Source of the DNA: Sugiyamaella lignohabitans
Taxonomy: Eukaryota > Ascomycota > Dipodascomycetes > Dipodascales > Trichomonascaceae
Assembly: GCF_001640025.1 (NCBI RefSeq)
Contig: NC_031673.1
Span: 1,860,001 to 1,924,000, forward strand
Reading direction: 5' to 3'
DNA length: 64,000 nucleotides
Shown here piece after piece: positions 1 to 8,054 of the stretch. The position numbers and the translations under genes are program-made. Numbering within the stretch: position 1 is the first letter of the stretch; every line of letters starts with the position of its first letter. Under the pieces are notes generated by a model. That model searched no databases, was not told the DNA's origin, and was given only the letters and a program-made list of their open reading frames with translations.

Positions 1-30
1 TCTGGGGCGAAGCCCCAGCCGCCGGAGGCA
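1..30 (-). repeat. GC palindrome family, right arm cut by window edge
   Basis: This is the terminal part of a right arm, ending GCCGCCGGAGGCA, with the hairpin CTGGGGC-GAA-GCCCCAG. The loop is GAA where most copies have GGA. It ends about 50 bp from the stop codon of the HADH gene. The left part lies outside the window. Confidence 0.9.
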
Positions 31-81
31 CTGTAGCGACGACCCCAGAAATTATGTATGCAATAACAGGTTTTTGGTGAA

Positions 82-1047
82 CTATTTTTGGGGGTAGTCG
101 TAGAAGCCCTTGCCGGTTTTGACGCCCAGCCAGCCGGCGTCGACGAGCTTGCCGAGAAGGACTGATGGCCGGTACTTGGAGTCGCCGGTGTCGCGGTATA
201 GGACGTTCATGATGGCAAGACATGTGTCGAGACCAATGAAATCAGCAAGTTGTAAGGGTCCCATGGGCATGGCACATCCGTTTTTCATAATGCTGTCGAT
301 GTCTTCCTTCTTGCCAACACCGGTTTCGAGGGCGATGATGGCCTCGTTGATATAGGGCATCAGGATACGGTTGGCAAGGAAGCCGGGACTGTCGTTCGAG
401 ATTGAGGGAACTTTCTTTAGACGTTCGATAAATGTGAGTGTCTTAGCAATTGTGTCGGGAGATGTTTGTAAACCCGAGATAATCTCGACACCGGGTTGAA
501 CAGGAACAGGGTTCATGAAATGAGCTCCGATAACTCGCGACTCGGCTCCTACTGCTGCAGCAGCAATTTTCGTGATACCAATGGACGAGGTATTGGTAGC
601 GAGAATAGTATGCTCTTGAGCCTCTTTAGCTAAAGTGCTGAAAATATCGAACTTTAATTGTGGGATTTCCGGCACCGCTTCAATGACAATATCAACCGAC
701 TTGATTCCGGTGACTAAATCTTGTACAGGAGTGATCCGCGATCTAATGGCAGATGCCTGATCTTCTGATAACTTTCCCTTGGAAAGATTCTTATTCAAAA
801 GCTTCTCAACGAAAGCAGTTCCTCTAGAAAGTGATTTCTCGGAATTATCAACCAATTGAACATTGACTCCAGCATTTGCTGCCGCAACATACGCAATGCC
901 CACACCCATCTGACCAGCTCCAATGACCGCCAGGGTCTTGATCTCGTCATTAGAAGACGAGTATAAACGAGCCTTGTTGGCCAATTGACTTGCCAGCTTT
1001 AATTGGCCTGCTCTGGCCCTGAAGGCCCCTGAGTACAACTTCAACAT
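82..1047 (-). CDS. HADH: short-chain 3-hydroxyacyl-CoA dehydrogenase, probably mitochondrial
   Basis: A 321-aa single-exon gene for the NAD-dependent oxidation of L-3-hydroxyacyl-CoA, the third step of beta-oxidation. The Rossmann motif GAGQMG is at residues 43-48. The family's catalytic His-Glu pair fits H176 (in [10 protein letters not shown]) and E188, twelve residues apart as in the animal enzyme. The conserved C-terminal domain ends [14 protein letters not shown]. The first 30 residues are rich in Arg, Lys, Ser and Ala with no acidic residue ([14 protein letters not shown]), which looks like a mitochondrial presequence; there is no peroxisomal C-terminal SKL-type signal. Length matches the family (about 300-320 aa). 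The bacterial counterpart is 3-hydroxybutyryl-CoA dehydrogenase, and the fungal genes are often labelled that way. Family assignment is sure; localisation is inferred. Confidence 0.93.
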   Translation of the reverse strand: MLKLYSGAFRARAGQLKLASQLANKARLYSSSNDEIKTLAVIGAGQMGVGIAYVAAANAGVNVQLVDNSEKSLSRGTAFVEKLLNKNLSKGKLSEDQASAIRSRITPVQDLVTGIKSVDIVIEAVPEIPQLKFDIFSTLAKEAQEHTILATNTSSIGITKIAAAAVGAESRVIGAHFMNPVPVQPGVEIISGLQTSPDTIAKTLTFIERLKKVPSISNDSPGFLANRILMPYINEAIIALETGVGKKEDIDSIMKNGCAMPMGPLQLADFIGLDTCLAIMNVLYRDTGDSKYRPSVLLGKLVDAGWLGVKTGKGFYDYPQK

Positions 1048-1423
1048 GATGAAAAATGGCGGTTATTGACGGGAGATGCGGGAAAGATACCTGTCAAATG
1101 TGTGTCCGAGACCAAGTAAATCAAACAGACGCTAAAGTTAATAAACCGAAACCTCTCTGAAAATAAAAGAGATCCTTTTGTCACCCAATGAATATGAAAC
1201 GGATAACATCAACGATATTATAACCCAAGTGGTATATATAGCGATGCTATCAAGGCAAGGGTTGGACTGACCCGAACAAGTGCCGCTCGTACTAGAAATA
1301 TGCGGGGAAACGGTCCTAATCACCGAGGACCGAGAACGCTCCGGCTGCAAGTAATACCGTCCAGGGCCGCCGACTACCGGGTCCCCGTAACTGGTCCGTG
1401 GGAGTAGTTTCGAGCGGTGGGGA

Positions 1424-1476
1424 TGCCTCCGGCGGCTGGGCTCCGCCCAGACCTGGTTGTGCTTGCTTCGCAAGCT
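1424..1476 (+). repeat. GC palindrome family, single left arm, short-stem subtype
   Basis: The arm starts TGCCTCCGGCGGC and carries the shortened hairpin CTGGGC-TCC-GCCCAG, with one pair fewer than the main type. A second hairpin GCTTGC-TTC-GCAAGC follows. No matching right arm is found nearby. Confidence 0.85.
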
Positions 1477-1779
1477 CTCAGATCGAGTTCTCAGCTCTGT
1501 GACCGGCACCGGAGGTAGGTCGCACGGGTTGGATTCCCCCTGAGCCATGATTTTTTATTAAGATTTTTATATTATAGAATTACAGATACTATTAAAGATT
1601 AATATTGCGATAATTGTTAGGATTTATTATTGGCAATTAGTGAATTTTTTTTTGTTTTCTTGAATTCTTTCGCCGGTACGGGACCATCGGTCGTTGTTCA
1701 GGTTTGTCTATAGGATGGGGTGGTTCCAAGGAATTCTTCCACACCCCCCTGAACCACAGAAATCACACAACCCGAGCCA

Positions 1780-1851
1780 GCTCACGAAGCGAGCACAGCC
1801 AGGTCTGGGCGGAGCACAGCCAGGTCTGGGCGGAGCCCAGCCGCCGGAGGC
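1780..1851 (-). repeat. GC palindrome family, single right arm with 21-bp internal duplication
   Basis: The arm ends GCCGCCGGAGGCA. A 21-bp block beginning CACAGCCAGG is present twice in direct tandem (1794-1814 and 1815-1835), so half of the hairpin is repeated. It lies 90 bp beyond the stop codon of the SDR gene. Confidence 0.85.
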
Positions 1852-1940
1852 ATGGAGGTTCGTAAAACAAGTCTATAATTAGCGAGTAAAATACAGGAGG
1901 AAATAAAAAATTAAATAAGTCTATCGAATTGGAAAAAGTA

Positions 1941-2891
1941 TTAGTTGTAGTACGGAGCAACCTGCTCTTCGAGCCAGTTCCAGAGCCTCTCTCCGTTCTT
2001 GCCGTTGGCACCCTCAACAATGTCGCTTCTGGCAACACCCTTCTTGCCCCAGGGAATTAGATAGGAACCATTGTCCTTAGTAGTAAGGGATGGGTGTAGG
2101 GCGCCATAGAGCTCAGTGTAAGCACCGTAATTAGCAGGGTAGAGGAGGATGTTCATGGCGGCCGAGGTGTTACGTTGCAGCTCAGACTTGAGATTTCCTG
2201 GGTGCGCACTTAGTGAAACAACACCAGAGCCAGCATGCTTCTTGGGCCACAAAATACCCTGGTAGACATTGATAGCCTTGCTCTGTCCGTATGCCTTCCA
2301 TGGTTTATTTAGCTTTTCGAAGTTGATGTTATCCCACTGAATACCAGCCTTCGGCGAAAAGCCATGACCCGACGAAGATACCCACACGATTCTAGTGGAG
2401 TTTGGAGGTGAGATCTTGGCCGTCTTGATAATAATATCATCTAAATATTTTTGAAGTAAAAATGGACCAACACAGTTGACACCCAGTTGCAATTCATAAC
2501 CTTGTGTTGTCTTAGAACCATTGGGAGGAACCATGACACCTGCATTATGAAAAACACCGTCCAAACGAGATTCAGTGTCCAAGAATTTTTGTACACCAGG
2601 CTTGATGGTAGCAAGATCGGAAAAGTCGACCAAAAAGAAATCGACATTACAGTTTGGCATCTCTTTCTTAAATTGAGTGATAGCAGCATCCACCTTAGTT
2701 TGGCTTCTGGCTACAACCCAGACTTTAGCATTTTTTTGCAAAAGATATCTGGAGACATGATAGCCGATACCAGTAGGACCACCGGTAACAATAAACACTC
2801 TGCCAGTTTGGTCAGGATAATCCTTTTCGGTGAAGGTTGGAGCAGAAGGGCGGAAATGGCCCAAAAATTGGACAAATTCAGAAAATTTCAT
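1941..2891 (-). CDS. short-chain dehydrogenase/reductase (retinol-dehydrogenase/WWOX-like)
   Basis: A 316-aa classical-type SDR, an NAD(P)-dependent oxidoreductase. The cofactor motif TGGPTGIG is at residues 36-43, NAG at 116-118, the catalytic serine region VSSS at 171-174, and the YGQSK (YxxxK) motif at 201-205. The N-terminal residues FRPSAPTFTEKDYPDQTGRV before the first strand are typical of the fungal group related to retinol dehydrogenases and WW-domain oxidoreductases. Substrate cannot be told. No signal peptide or clear membrane segment is seen. The first ATG is used, and a TATA-like box lies about 70 bp upstream. Confidence 0.9.
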   Translation of the reverse strand: MKFSEFVQFLGHFRPSAPTFTEKDYPDQTGRVFIVTGGPTGIGYHVSRYLLQKNAKVWVVARSQTKVDAAITQFKKEMPNCNVDFFLVDFSDLATIKPGVQKFLDTESRLDGVFHNAGVMVPPNGSKTTQGYELQLGVNCVGPFLLQKYLDDIIIKTAKISPPNSTRIVWVSSSGHGFSPKAGIQWDNINFEKLNKPWKAYGQSKAINVYQGILWPKKHAGSGVVSLSAHPGNLKSELQRNTSAAMNILLYPANYGAYTELYGALHPSLTTKDNGSYLIPWGKKGVARSDIVEGANGKNGERLWNWLEEQVAPYYN

Positions 2892-2958
2892 TTTTTATGT
2901 TGAAAAAGCTTGATGATTCGATGATACTTTTAGCTTCATTTTTCGATTTTTTCCGATG

Positions 2959-2966
2959 TTTATATA
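2959..2966 (-). promoter_or_regulatory. TATA-like box of the SDR gene
   Basis: TATATAAA on the minus strand, about 68 bp upstream of the ATG. Spacing fits a yeast TATA element; no experimental support. Confidence 0.45.
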
Positions 2967-3286
2967 CAAATTTCCTGATTTTTAGAGCTAAGGTTTCGTC
3001 GCTTTCGATATAAACTCCGGTTCGAAGAGCGGCGCTTTACGCCGTGATCTACAGACATTATTGTCTAATTAAGTAATTATACAGGCGATGCCTGCAGGGG
3101 CAGTGCATCCCCGAATCACGAAAAAATGGGCCGATGAGAGTTGCGGCTTCTAACTCCGAAAGAATGCCAAACGGGAAATCCAAAAATCCTGCTCTTCTGA
3201 CCCGGCCATTTGCAACTCCGACTCGGATGTGTATTTCTCATATAACCCCGATCCGGGTGGTGGCACGAAACCGTCACGGGAGCACT

Positions 3287-3427
3287 TGCCTCCGGCGGCT
3301 GGGGCTCCGCCCCAGACCCTGGTTGCTCCTGCTTCGCAGGAGATATCCGCGAACTGTCGACGAAACGACTCGAGCGAAGCGAGAGGAGCAACCAGGGTCT
3401 GGGGCGGAGCCCCAGCCGCCAGAGGCA
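3287..3427. repeat. GC palindrome, complete copy
   Basis: The left arm has the CTCCTGC-TTC-GCAGGAG hairpin ('G' type). The right arm has the CTCGAGCGAAGCGAGAG end ('S' type). The spacer contains GTCGACGAAACGACTCGAG, the reverse of the spacer in the 6245 copy, so the element sits in G-to-S orientation. It lies between the SDR promoter and the 3' end of the gene at 3604. Confidence 0.92.
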
Positions 3428-3603
3428 AACCCCCAGGACAGGTGTTCAGGATAGTTGAAATTTTTATTTTTATTTTTATTTTTTATCCAATATGTAATTA
3501 ACGAAACGATGTGGTCGAAAGTAAAGAAGGTATTTGTTTTTTAGCGAGGTAGTCTGACATCTTGTTCGGGATTCAGTACCAAACGGGGTGTCCAGATCTC
3601 TGT

Positions 3604-5040
3604 TTAGTAGAGGTCTCTGGCCAAGACCTGAACAGCAGCTCGAAGTGCTTGGCATCTGTCGTCGCAGCTGCCACTGTCATAGTCTTCGTCTCCTCTCCAG
3701 TCGTGGTGCGATTCGTGGTGCGAGTCGTAGTCGTCGTAGTCTCCATCGTACCCATCATAATCGTGGTCGTAGTCGCCATCGTAGCCGTCATCGTAACCGC
3801 CGTAATAGGGACTATCGTATCGCGAGTGATCATAGTCGTTGTCGTAATCGTAATCGTCAGAGCTGATTCCTCGGGCAACAATGGCGTTATCAGGAGGATA
3901 TCGGCTGCCTGGTCGGCCTGGTCTCTCGGGGTATGGAGGGTAGGGTCTGTCTGGACGAGGACGGTTGTATGGTTGGTCGGGGTAGGGTCGAGATGGAGGA
4001 GGATATCGTCCAGGAGGATACTGAGATGGAGGAGGATATCTTCCAGGAGGGTACTGAGGTGAACGTCTCATTATGGGTGGAGCAGCTGGGGGAACATTTT
4101 TAGCAGGAAGAGGAGCATTTGGAGCTGGTGCTGGTGCTGGTGCTGGTGCAGGAGCGGGAACAACTGGTGGCATAGGAGGAGCAGCGTTCTTGTCCGGTGA
4201 AGGAGCAGGAGGAGCACCAGCAGGTACATTCTTATCTGGAAGAGGAGCTTCTGGGGCCCCAGCAGGAGTGTCCTTAGCGGGAAGTGGAGCTGCTAGTGGA
4301 GCTGGAGCTGGAGCTGGTGCCGGAGCTGGTGCCGGAGCTGGTGCCGGAGCTGGTGCCGGAGCTGGTGCCGGAGCTGGTACCGGAACTGGTACCGGAACTG
4401 GAGCTGGAGCTGGTGCTGGAGCTTGAGGGGGGGGTGACATGTCCTTGGCTCCTGGAGCGCCAACAGGAGTATCTCGAGGTTGGGCAACAGCTAACGAAGT
4501 GGCAATTTTAGCTGGAAGACTAATGTTAGAATTTACAGCAGGAAGAGGAGCAACTTTAGCAGGATAAGGTGTTCTTTGAGCCCTACCCGAACGGTCAGAC
4601 ATACCTCTGTTGGGGACCTGAGCATACTTTACGGCAGGACCGAATGCACCAGCTGCCGCCTGATAGTTCCTTTTAGCAGGAGGACCAGGAGGTCGGTTTC
4701 TCTCTGGACGACCGGGTTGATTTCCTGGTCGATCATGTTCACGGTCGTTGGGATTACCATGGTCACGGTCTCCATTTCTATCGCCCTCTTGACCTCTTCC
4801 TCGGTCACGACCATTGTCACCATTACGGTCACGGTCTCGGTTGTTGTCGTTTCTATCACGGCCATTGTCGCCCTGACGATCACGGCTCTTATCGGGTCCA
4901 TTGCCATATCTGCCTCTGTCGGGTTCTTGAGGAGCTCTGGCTGAAAGCTCACCAGTGTTACCAGCCTGGATGGCTGCACCACTGACACCACTAACTGCAA
5001 CTAAGAAACTAGCTGTACTGACAACTTTTGAAAACAACAT
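3604..5040 (-). CDS. secreted low-complexity protein, Pro-Ala repeats and Asp/Tyr-rich tail
   Basis: A 478-aa protein I do not recognise. It begins with a clear signal peptide (MLFSKVVSTASFLVAVSGVSGA, likely cleaved near residue 22-25). Four parts follow: a basic/acidic Arg-Asp-Asn-Gly segment (about residues 35-115), a possible Kex2 site (PPAKRNYQ), a long Pro-Ala/Pro-Val repeat in the middle, and YPPGRYPPPS repeats. The tail is rich in Asp, Tyr and Gly and ends with a CDDRC pair. No enzymatic domain and no C-terminal GPI-type hydrophobic tail are visible. It is likely a secreted or cell-wall structural protein; function unknown. The repeat region also produces long open frames on the other strand (poly-Gly-Ala), which I take as artefacts. 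Confidence 0.75.
   Translation of the reverse strand: MLFSKVVSTASFLVAVSGVSGAAIQAGNTGELSARAPQEPDRGRYGNGPDKSRDRQGDNGRDRNDNNRDRDRNGDNGRDRGRGQEGDRNGDRDHGNPNDREHDRPGNQPGRPERNRPPGPPAKRNYQAAAGAFGPAVKYAQVPNRGMSDRSGRAQRTPYPAKVAPLPAVNSNISLPAKIATSLAVAQPRDTPVGAPGAKDMSPPPQAPAPAPAPVPVPVPVPAPAPAPAPAPAPAPAPAPAPAPAPAPLAAPLPAKDTPAGAPEAPLPDKNVPAGAPPAPSPDKNAAPPMPPVVPAPAPAPAPAPAPNAPLPAKNVPPAAPPIMRRSPQYPPGRYPPPSQYPPGRYPPPSRPYPDQPYNRPRPDRPYPPYPERPGRPGSRYPPDNAIVARGISSDDYDYDNDYDHSRYDSPYYGGYDDGYDGDYDHDYDGYDGDYDDYDSHHESHHDWRGDEDYDSGSCDDRCQALRAAVQVLARDLY
4311..4394. repeat. 12-bp coding minisatellite
   Basis: Five perfect copies of GAGCTGGTGCCG in tandem (4311-4370) are followed by two variant copies with GGTACCG. On the coding (minus) strand it encodes the Pro-Ala repeat of the secreted protein. 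Copy number is probably polymorphic. Confidence 0.9.
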
Positions 5041-5726
5041 TCTTTAAACTGGGATCTCAAGTCTTCTGATGTGATTTTCCTGATCTAATGATTCAACATC
5101 TCCTGTCATTTTGATCAGTTTATATACCTGACAGACTGGAATAGAACAAAGACGTTCAATATATGCCAACAAAAGAACCCATATATGAACCAAGTGTCTT
5201 CAGACATGACGTAGATTCCATATGGAGCTCGAAAATATCCAAAAAGAGATATGTTGCTACTACATTATACTGGCTATAGCTGACCTTAATTTTATAAGAT
5301 TATATTTAACATCATTTGTATGACCGAAAGGGCGTCGTATCGTTGCTCTTGACTTATGAAAGTAGTCAACAAAAATTAGACTGCCAAGACGGGTCTAAGT
5401 TTTCGCTTCAGACCCTAATCGATCATAAACTATAACAATAGGACCCCTGTCATGAATCAGGAAGCTTGGAGCCTGAGTTCGAAATCGGGTAAATATAAAC
5501 GGTTTCTCCGAGACATGGGTTTCAAAGCCGTGCCTCGGTGCATTGAAATATCGCGGGGTAATAACAGTGGGCTGATCCTCATGATATTAAACTATCAACT
5601 TTTTGCTATTCTATAAAGAACCGAATATACTAGTATCAATCTAGAATCTTTTATTCTTTTTGATTACAGATTATTGGCATTGGATTTTCGACCATTGTCT
5701 GTGATAATTTTGCGTTCAAAATTACA
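5041..5726. promoter_or_regulatory. divergent promoter region, secreted protein / thioesterase
   Basis: A shared upstream region of two divergent genes, AT-rich, with no open frame of note. It holds the TATA-like box of the secreted-protein gene at 5119-5126. Nothing else is clearly recognisable. Confidence 0.55.
5119..5126 (-). promoter_or_regulatory. TATA-like box of the secreted-protein gene
   Basis: TATATAAA on the minus strand, 79 bp upstream of the ATG at 5040. Confidence 0.45.
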
Positions 5727-6221
5727 ATGGCCCGGAAGCAATTCAGGCCAGTCATCTCCAGGTATCCCCACACCACCGAACTAACTACGAGGTGGAGCGA
5801 TAACGACCAGTATGGCCATCTGAACAATGCCGTATACTACCAGTTCTACGACGCACTAATTAATTCGTATATGATAGAGCATTGTGGATGGCATCCCCAG
5901 GTCGACAAAAATCAAGGAGATCCCGACGACCATCAGATCGGACTCGTTGTCTCATCTAGCACTGAATATTTCGAGATTGTCGAGGGGTTCCCAAAACCAC
6001 TTACTCTGGGTCTGGCAGTCATCAAATTGGGCCACAGTAGCGTCGAGTACGAAATTGGCGTCTTCCAGGGCGACAGACACTCGAAAGCTAAAGCCCTCGG
6101 TAGGTTTGTGCACGTCTTCGTTGACCAAGCGACCGACAAGACCTCCAAAACCGGCATGCCCAAAAAAATCAGAGAAGGACTTGCTAAACTCATCATCGAC
6201 CCCCCTTCTGCCAAGCTCTAA
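5727..6221 (+). CDS. hotdog-fold acyl-CoA thioesterase (4HBT family)
   Basis: A 164-aa single-domain protein of the 4-hydroxybenzoyl-CoA thioesterase type. The active-site helix region TRWSDNDQYGHLNNAVYYQF (residues 21-40) carries the family Asp (D27) and the following GHLNN. A central strand (VVSSSTEYFEI) and the last strands (ALGRFVHVFVD) complete one hotdog fold. It hydrolyses acyl-CoA thioesters; the acyl group cannot be told. Length is usual for the family. It converges with the next gene, and a complete GC palindrome fills the gap 24 bp after the stop. Confidence 0.88.
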   Translation: MARKQFRPVISRYPHTTELTTRWSDNDQYGHLNNAVYYQFYDALINSYMIEHCGWHPQVDKNQGDPDDHQIGLVVSSSTEYFEIVEGFPKPLTLGLAVIKLGHSSVEYEIGVFQGDRHSKAKALGRFVHVFVDQATDKTSKTGMPKKIREGLAKLIIDPPSAKL

Positions 6222-6244
6222 TTAGCTCCTTGGGGATGGGACTC

Positions 6245-6383
6245 TGCCTCCGGCGGCTGGGGCTCCGCCCCAGACCCCGTGGCTCCTCTCGCTTCGCTCG
6301 AGTCGTTACGTCGACGGTCCCAGCAATCTCCTGCGAACCAGGAGCAACCAGGGTCTGGGGCGGAGCCCCAGCCGCCGGAGGCA
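6245..6383. repeat. GC palindrome, complete copy between convergent genes
   Basis: The left arm is S type (CTCTCGCTTCGCTCGAGTCG), the spacer is GTCGACGGTCCCAGCAAT, and the right arm is G type. The hairpin of the right arm has one mismatch (GCGAACCAGG). It occupies almost the whole 216-bp gap between two convergent stop codons (24 and 54 bp away). Confidence 0.92.
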
Positions 6384-6437
6384 CGTTGCAAGCCTGGAAA
6401 TGCTTTTATTTTTTATACATTTGTGTCGTTAGCATCG

Positions 6438-8054
6438 TTACTTGTGTGTTGAGGGGGTTACTTTGCGGGCCCTCTTGGGTTTTGTAGCTTTCTTTTTTGT
6501 AGGGGCGTCTGTCAGGTGCTGAGCGATGTATTTGCCTGGTACGATGAGAGCGTCGCCAATGACATAGGCGACGACCATGAGCATTAGCAGTGCTACTTGT
6601 ACACAGACGATGAGGGCCGAGAAGCTGGCACATGCCAGTCGGACACTTAGTTCTTTGAGCTGGTTGAACGATGGCAGACGGTTTCTTAGAGCGCTGATGA
6701 CTTCTGCTGGAGGCAGCATCGATCCTCCCTCGGAGTAGAAGATGGCAGTCACGTTCTCCGGTCTCGAGAACATCGACCATACAAAGGCGGCAATCTCAGA
6801 GATGTCTCGTTTGGAGACGATCGAGCTTGCTGATGTCGCGAGCAGGTCCGACGTCATCTTCCAGGACAATATGGTTCCTTCGATGTTTCCTGGACGAACG
6901 GGACCGACTATTGATGGTGTCGATGTATCTTCGGACTCAACGTTTGGCTTTTTTATTGAGCTAGTAGGGTCCATGGAGCTGGACGAGTTTATTCTTTGTA
7001 AATCCTCTGGCCTCATCACAAACATGGACTCGTCTCTATCGCTGCTTAATGCTGAATTTGGTGACATTGCGGGATGCGAGCCTATCGAGGCTGCTCCTTT
7101 TCTCTTCTTGCGACTCTTTTTGTTATTATTGCCATTGGATCGAACATCAAGCGAAAACTGTCGACTGTGTAAACGTTTGGTGTTGTCATTTGAGGGTGAC
7201 AGGATGCCTGCCGCGGATTCAAGGAGAGTAGTGGAAGAAAATGCAGATGACGGGAATGGTGGTGTAGATGGCACAGAGGTACTTAGCGAATGAGAATGAT
7301 GGTGAGATTGAAATTGAGTATGGGTTAGTGAATGATGGTGATGGTGTTGAGGTGTGGGAGTCGGTGTCGAGGCAGATGTTGGGCTGAATGCACCTATGTT
7401 AAGCGGGTTTGTAGCGACAGGGGTATTTCCATCTACAAGCCTAGCATTCTCGGTTCTGGCCAGTCGTTGTAGCTGCTCTTGTAGTAGTTTTTCTTGTTCT
7501 AGTGCTAATTGAAAAGATCGTGGCCTCGAGGAAGGCGTGTTTTTTCTTGCTGGTGGTTGACCCCTGAAATCTAATTCAGGCGTACGCGGCCGTGAGCTTC
7601 GAATAGTTATTGATTCGTCAATATTGTTAAACAAACGAGGTGATAATGGTCTATCTGAACCGCTACTGCTGCTACTGCTGCTACTATTACTCCTTGTACT
7701 GGGACTCGTAATGTCGCTCACTGGAGATGCCAGAAAATCGTCTCCATATGGACTTGAATATGCAATTGAGAGGTTCAATGATCTTCTTTTCCTGCCTAGA
7801 TCTTGTTTGTTTCGGTCTTTTGTCACGTCGTTTAGTGCAAAATTACTAGTTGCATTTCCATTATTCAAGTTTGTGTTCACAGTTGGTCTTCGAACCACTG
7901 GAGAAACGGGTTTCCCATTAATAGTATGCCTTCGATGCAAAGAACCGGACGGATCGTTCTCGGAGGGGATGGCTACTGCCTCATTTAGACTATTCAAAGA
8001 TGAGGGGTACTCCACATCTAAACCCAGGCCACTAGGATGCGAAATAAAATCCAT
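6438..8054 (-). CDS. uncharacterised protein with one C-terminal membrane segment
   Basis: A 538-aa protein from the ATG at 8054; the open frame reaches 8072 but only with a TTG codon. The first 400 residues look disordered: Ser runs near 'NSSSSSSSSGSD', a His run in 'PQHHHHHS', and basic clusters such as KKSRKKRKG that could be nuclear signals. The C-terminal 130 residues look folded (from about GTILSWKMTSDLL), including one strong hydrophobic segment at about residues 475-502. A Lys-rich tail of about 25 residues follows. This suggests an ER or nuclear-envelope protein. I do not recognise a family. It converges with the thioesterase gene. Confidence 0.75.
   Translation of the reverse strand: MDFISHPSGLGLDVEYPSSLNSLNEAVAIPSENDPSGSLHRRHTINGKPVSPVVRRPTVNTNLNNGNATSNFALNDVTKDRNKQDLGRKRRSLNLSIAYSSPYGDDFLASPVSDITSPSTRSNSSSSSSSSGSDRPLSPRLFNNIDESITIRSSRPRTPELDFRGQPPARKNTPSSRPRSFQLALEQEKLLQEQLQRLARTENARLVDGNTPVATNPLNIGAFSPTSASTPTPTPQHHHHHSLTHTQFQSHHHSHSLSTSVPSTPPFPSSAFSSTTLLESAAGILSPSNDNTKRLHSRQFSLDVRSNGNNNKKSRKKRKGAASIGSHPAMSPNSALSSDRDESMFVMRPEDLQRINSSSSMDPTSSIKKPNVESEDTSTPSIVGPVRPGNIEGTILSWKMTSDLLATSASSIVSKRDISEIAAFVWSMFSRPENVTAIFYSEGGSMLPPAEVISALRNRLPSFNQLKELSVRLACASFSALIVCVQVALLMLMVVAYVIGDALIVPGKYIAQHLTDAPTKKKATKPKRARKVTPSTHK

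Larger units (their letters stand above)
1048..1940. other. intergenic region, HADH promoter to SDR 3' end
   Basis: No gene is supported. It carries the HADH upstream region, a GC-rich patch at about 1280-1480 with a perfect 7-bp hairpin at 1311-1332 (CGGTCCT/AGGACCG), and two single arms of the GC palindrome (1424-1476, 1780-1851). A 136-codon open frame on the minus strand (1138-1548) runs through one repeat arm and has no recognisable protein character. Confidence 0.6.

Noticed and set aside
1138..1548. 136-codon open frame, minus strand
   Set aside because: It runs through a GC palindrome arm, has no recognisable domain or helical pattern, and the GC-rich repeat keeps stop codons rare on its own.
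3280..3435. Target-site duplications flanking palindrome copies
   Set aside because: I compared the flanks of several complete copies (3287, 6245, 17934, 55274, 63224) and saw no convincing direct repeat, so I do not claim a transposase-type insertion.
4073..4426. Gly-Ala-rich open frame opposite the secreted protein
   Set aside because: It is the antisense reading of the 12-bp minisatellite; the opposite strand has a signal peptide and a complete gene layout.
5440..5510. Possible tRNA because of a GAGTTCGAAATC box-B-like sequence
   Set aside because: No matching acceptor, D or anticodon stems could be found around it.
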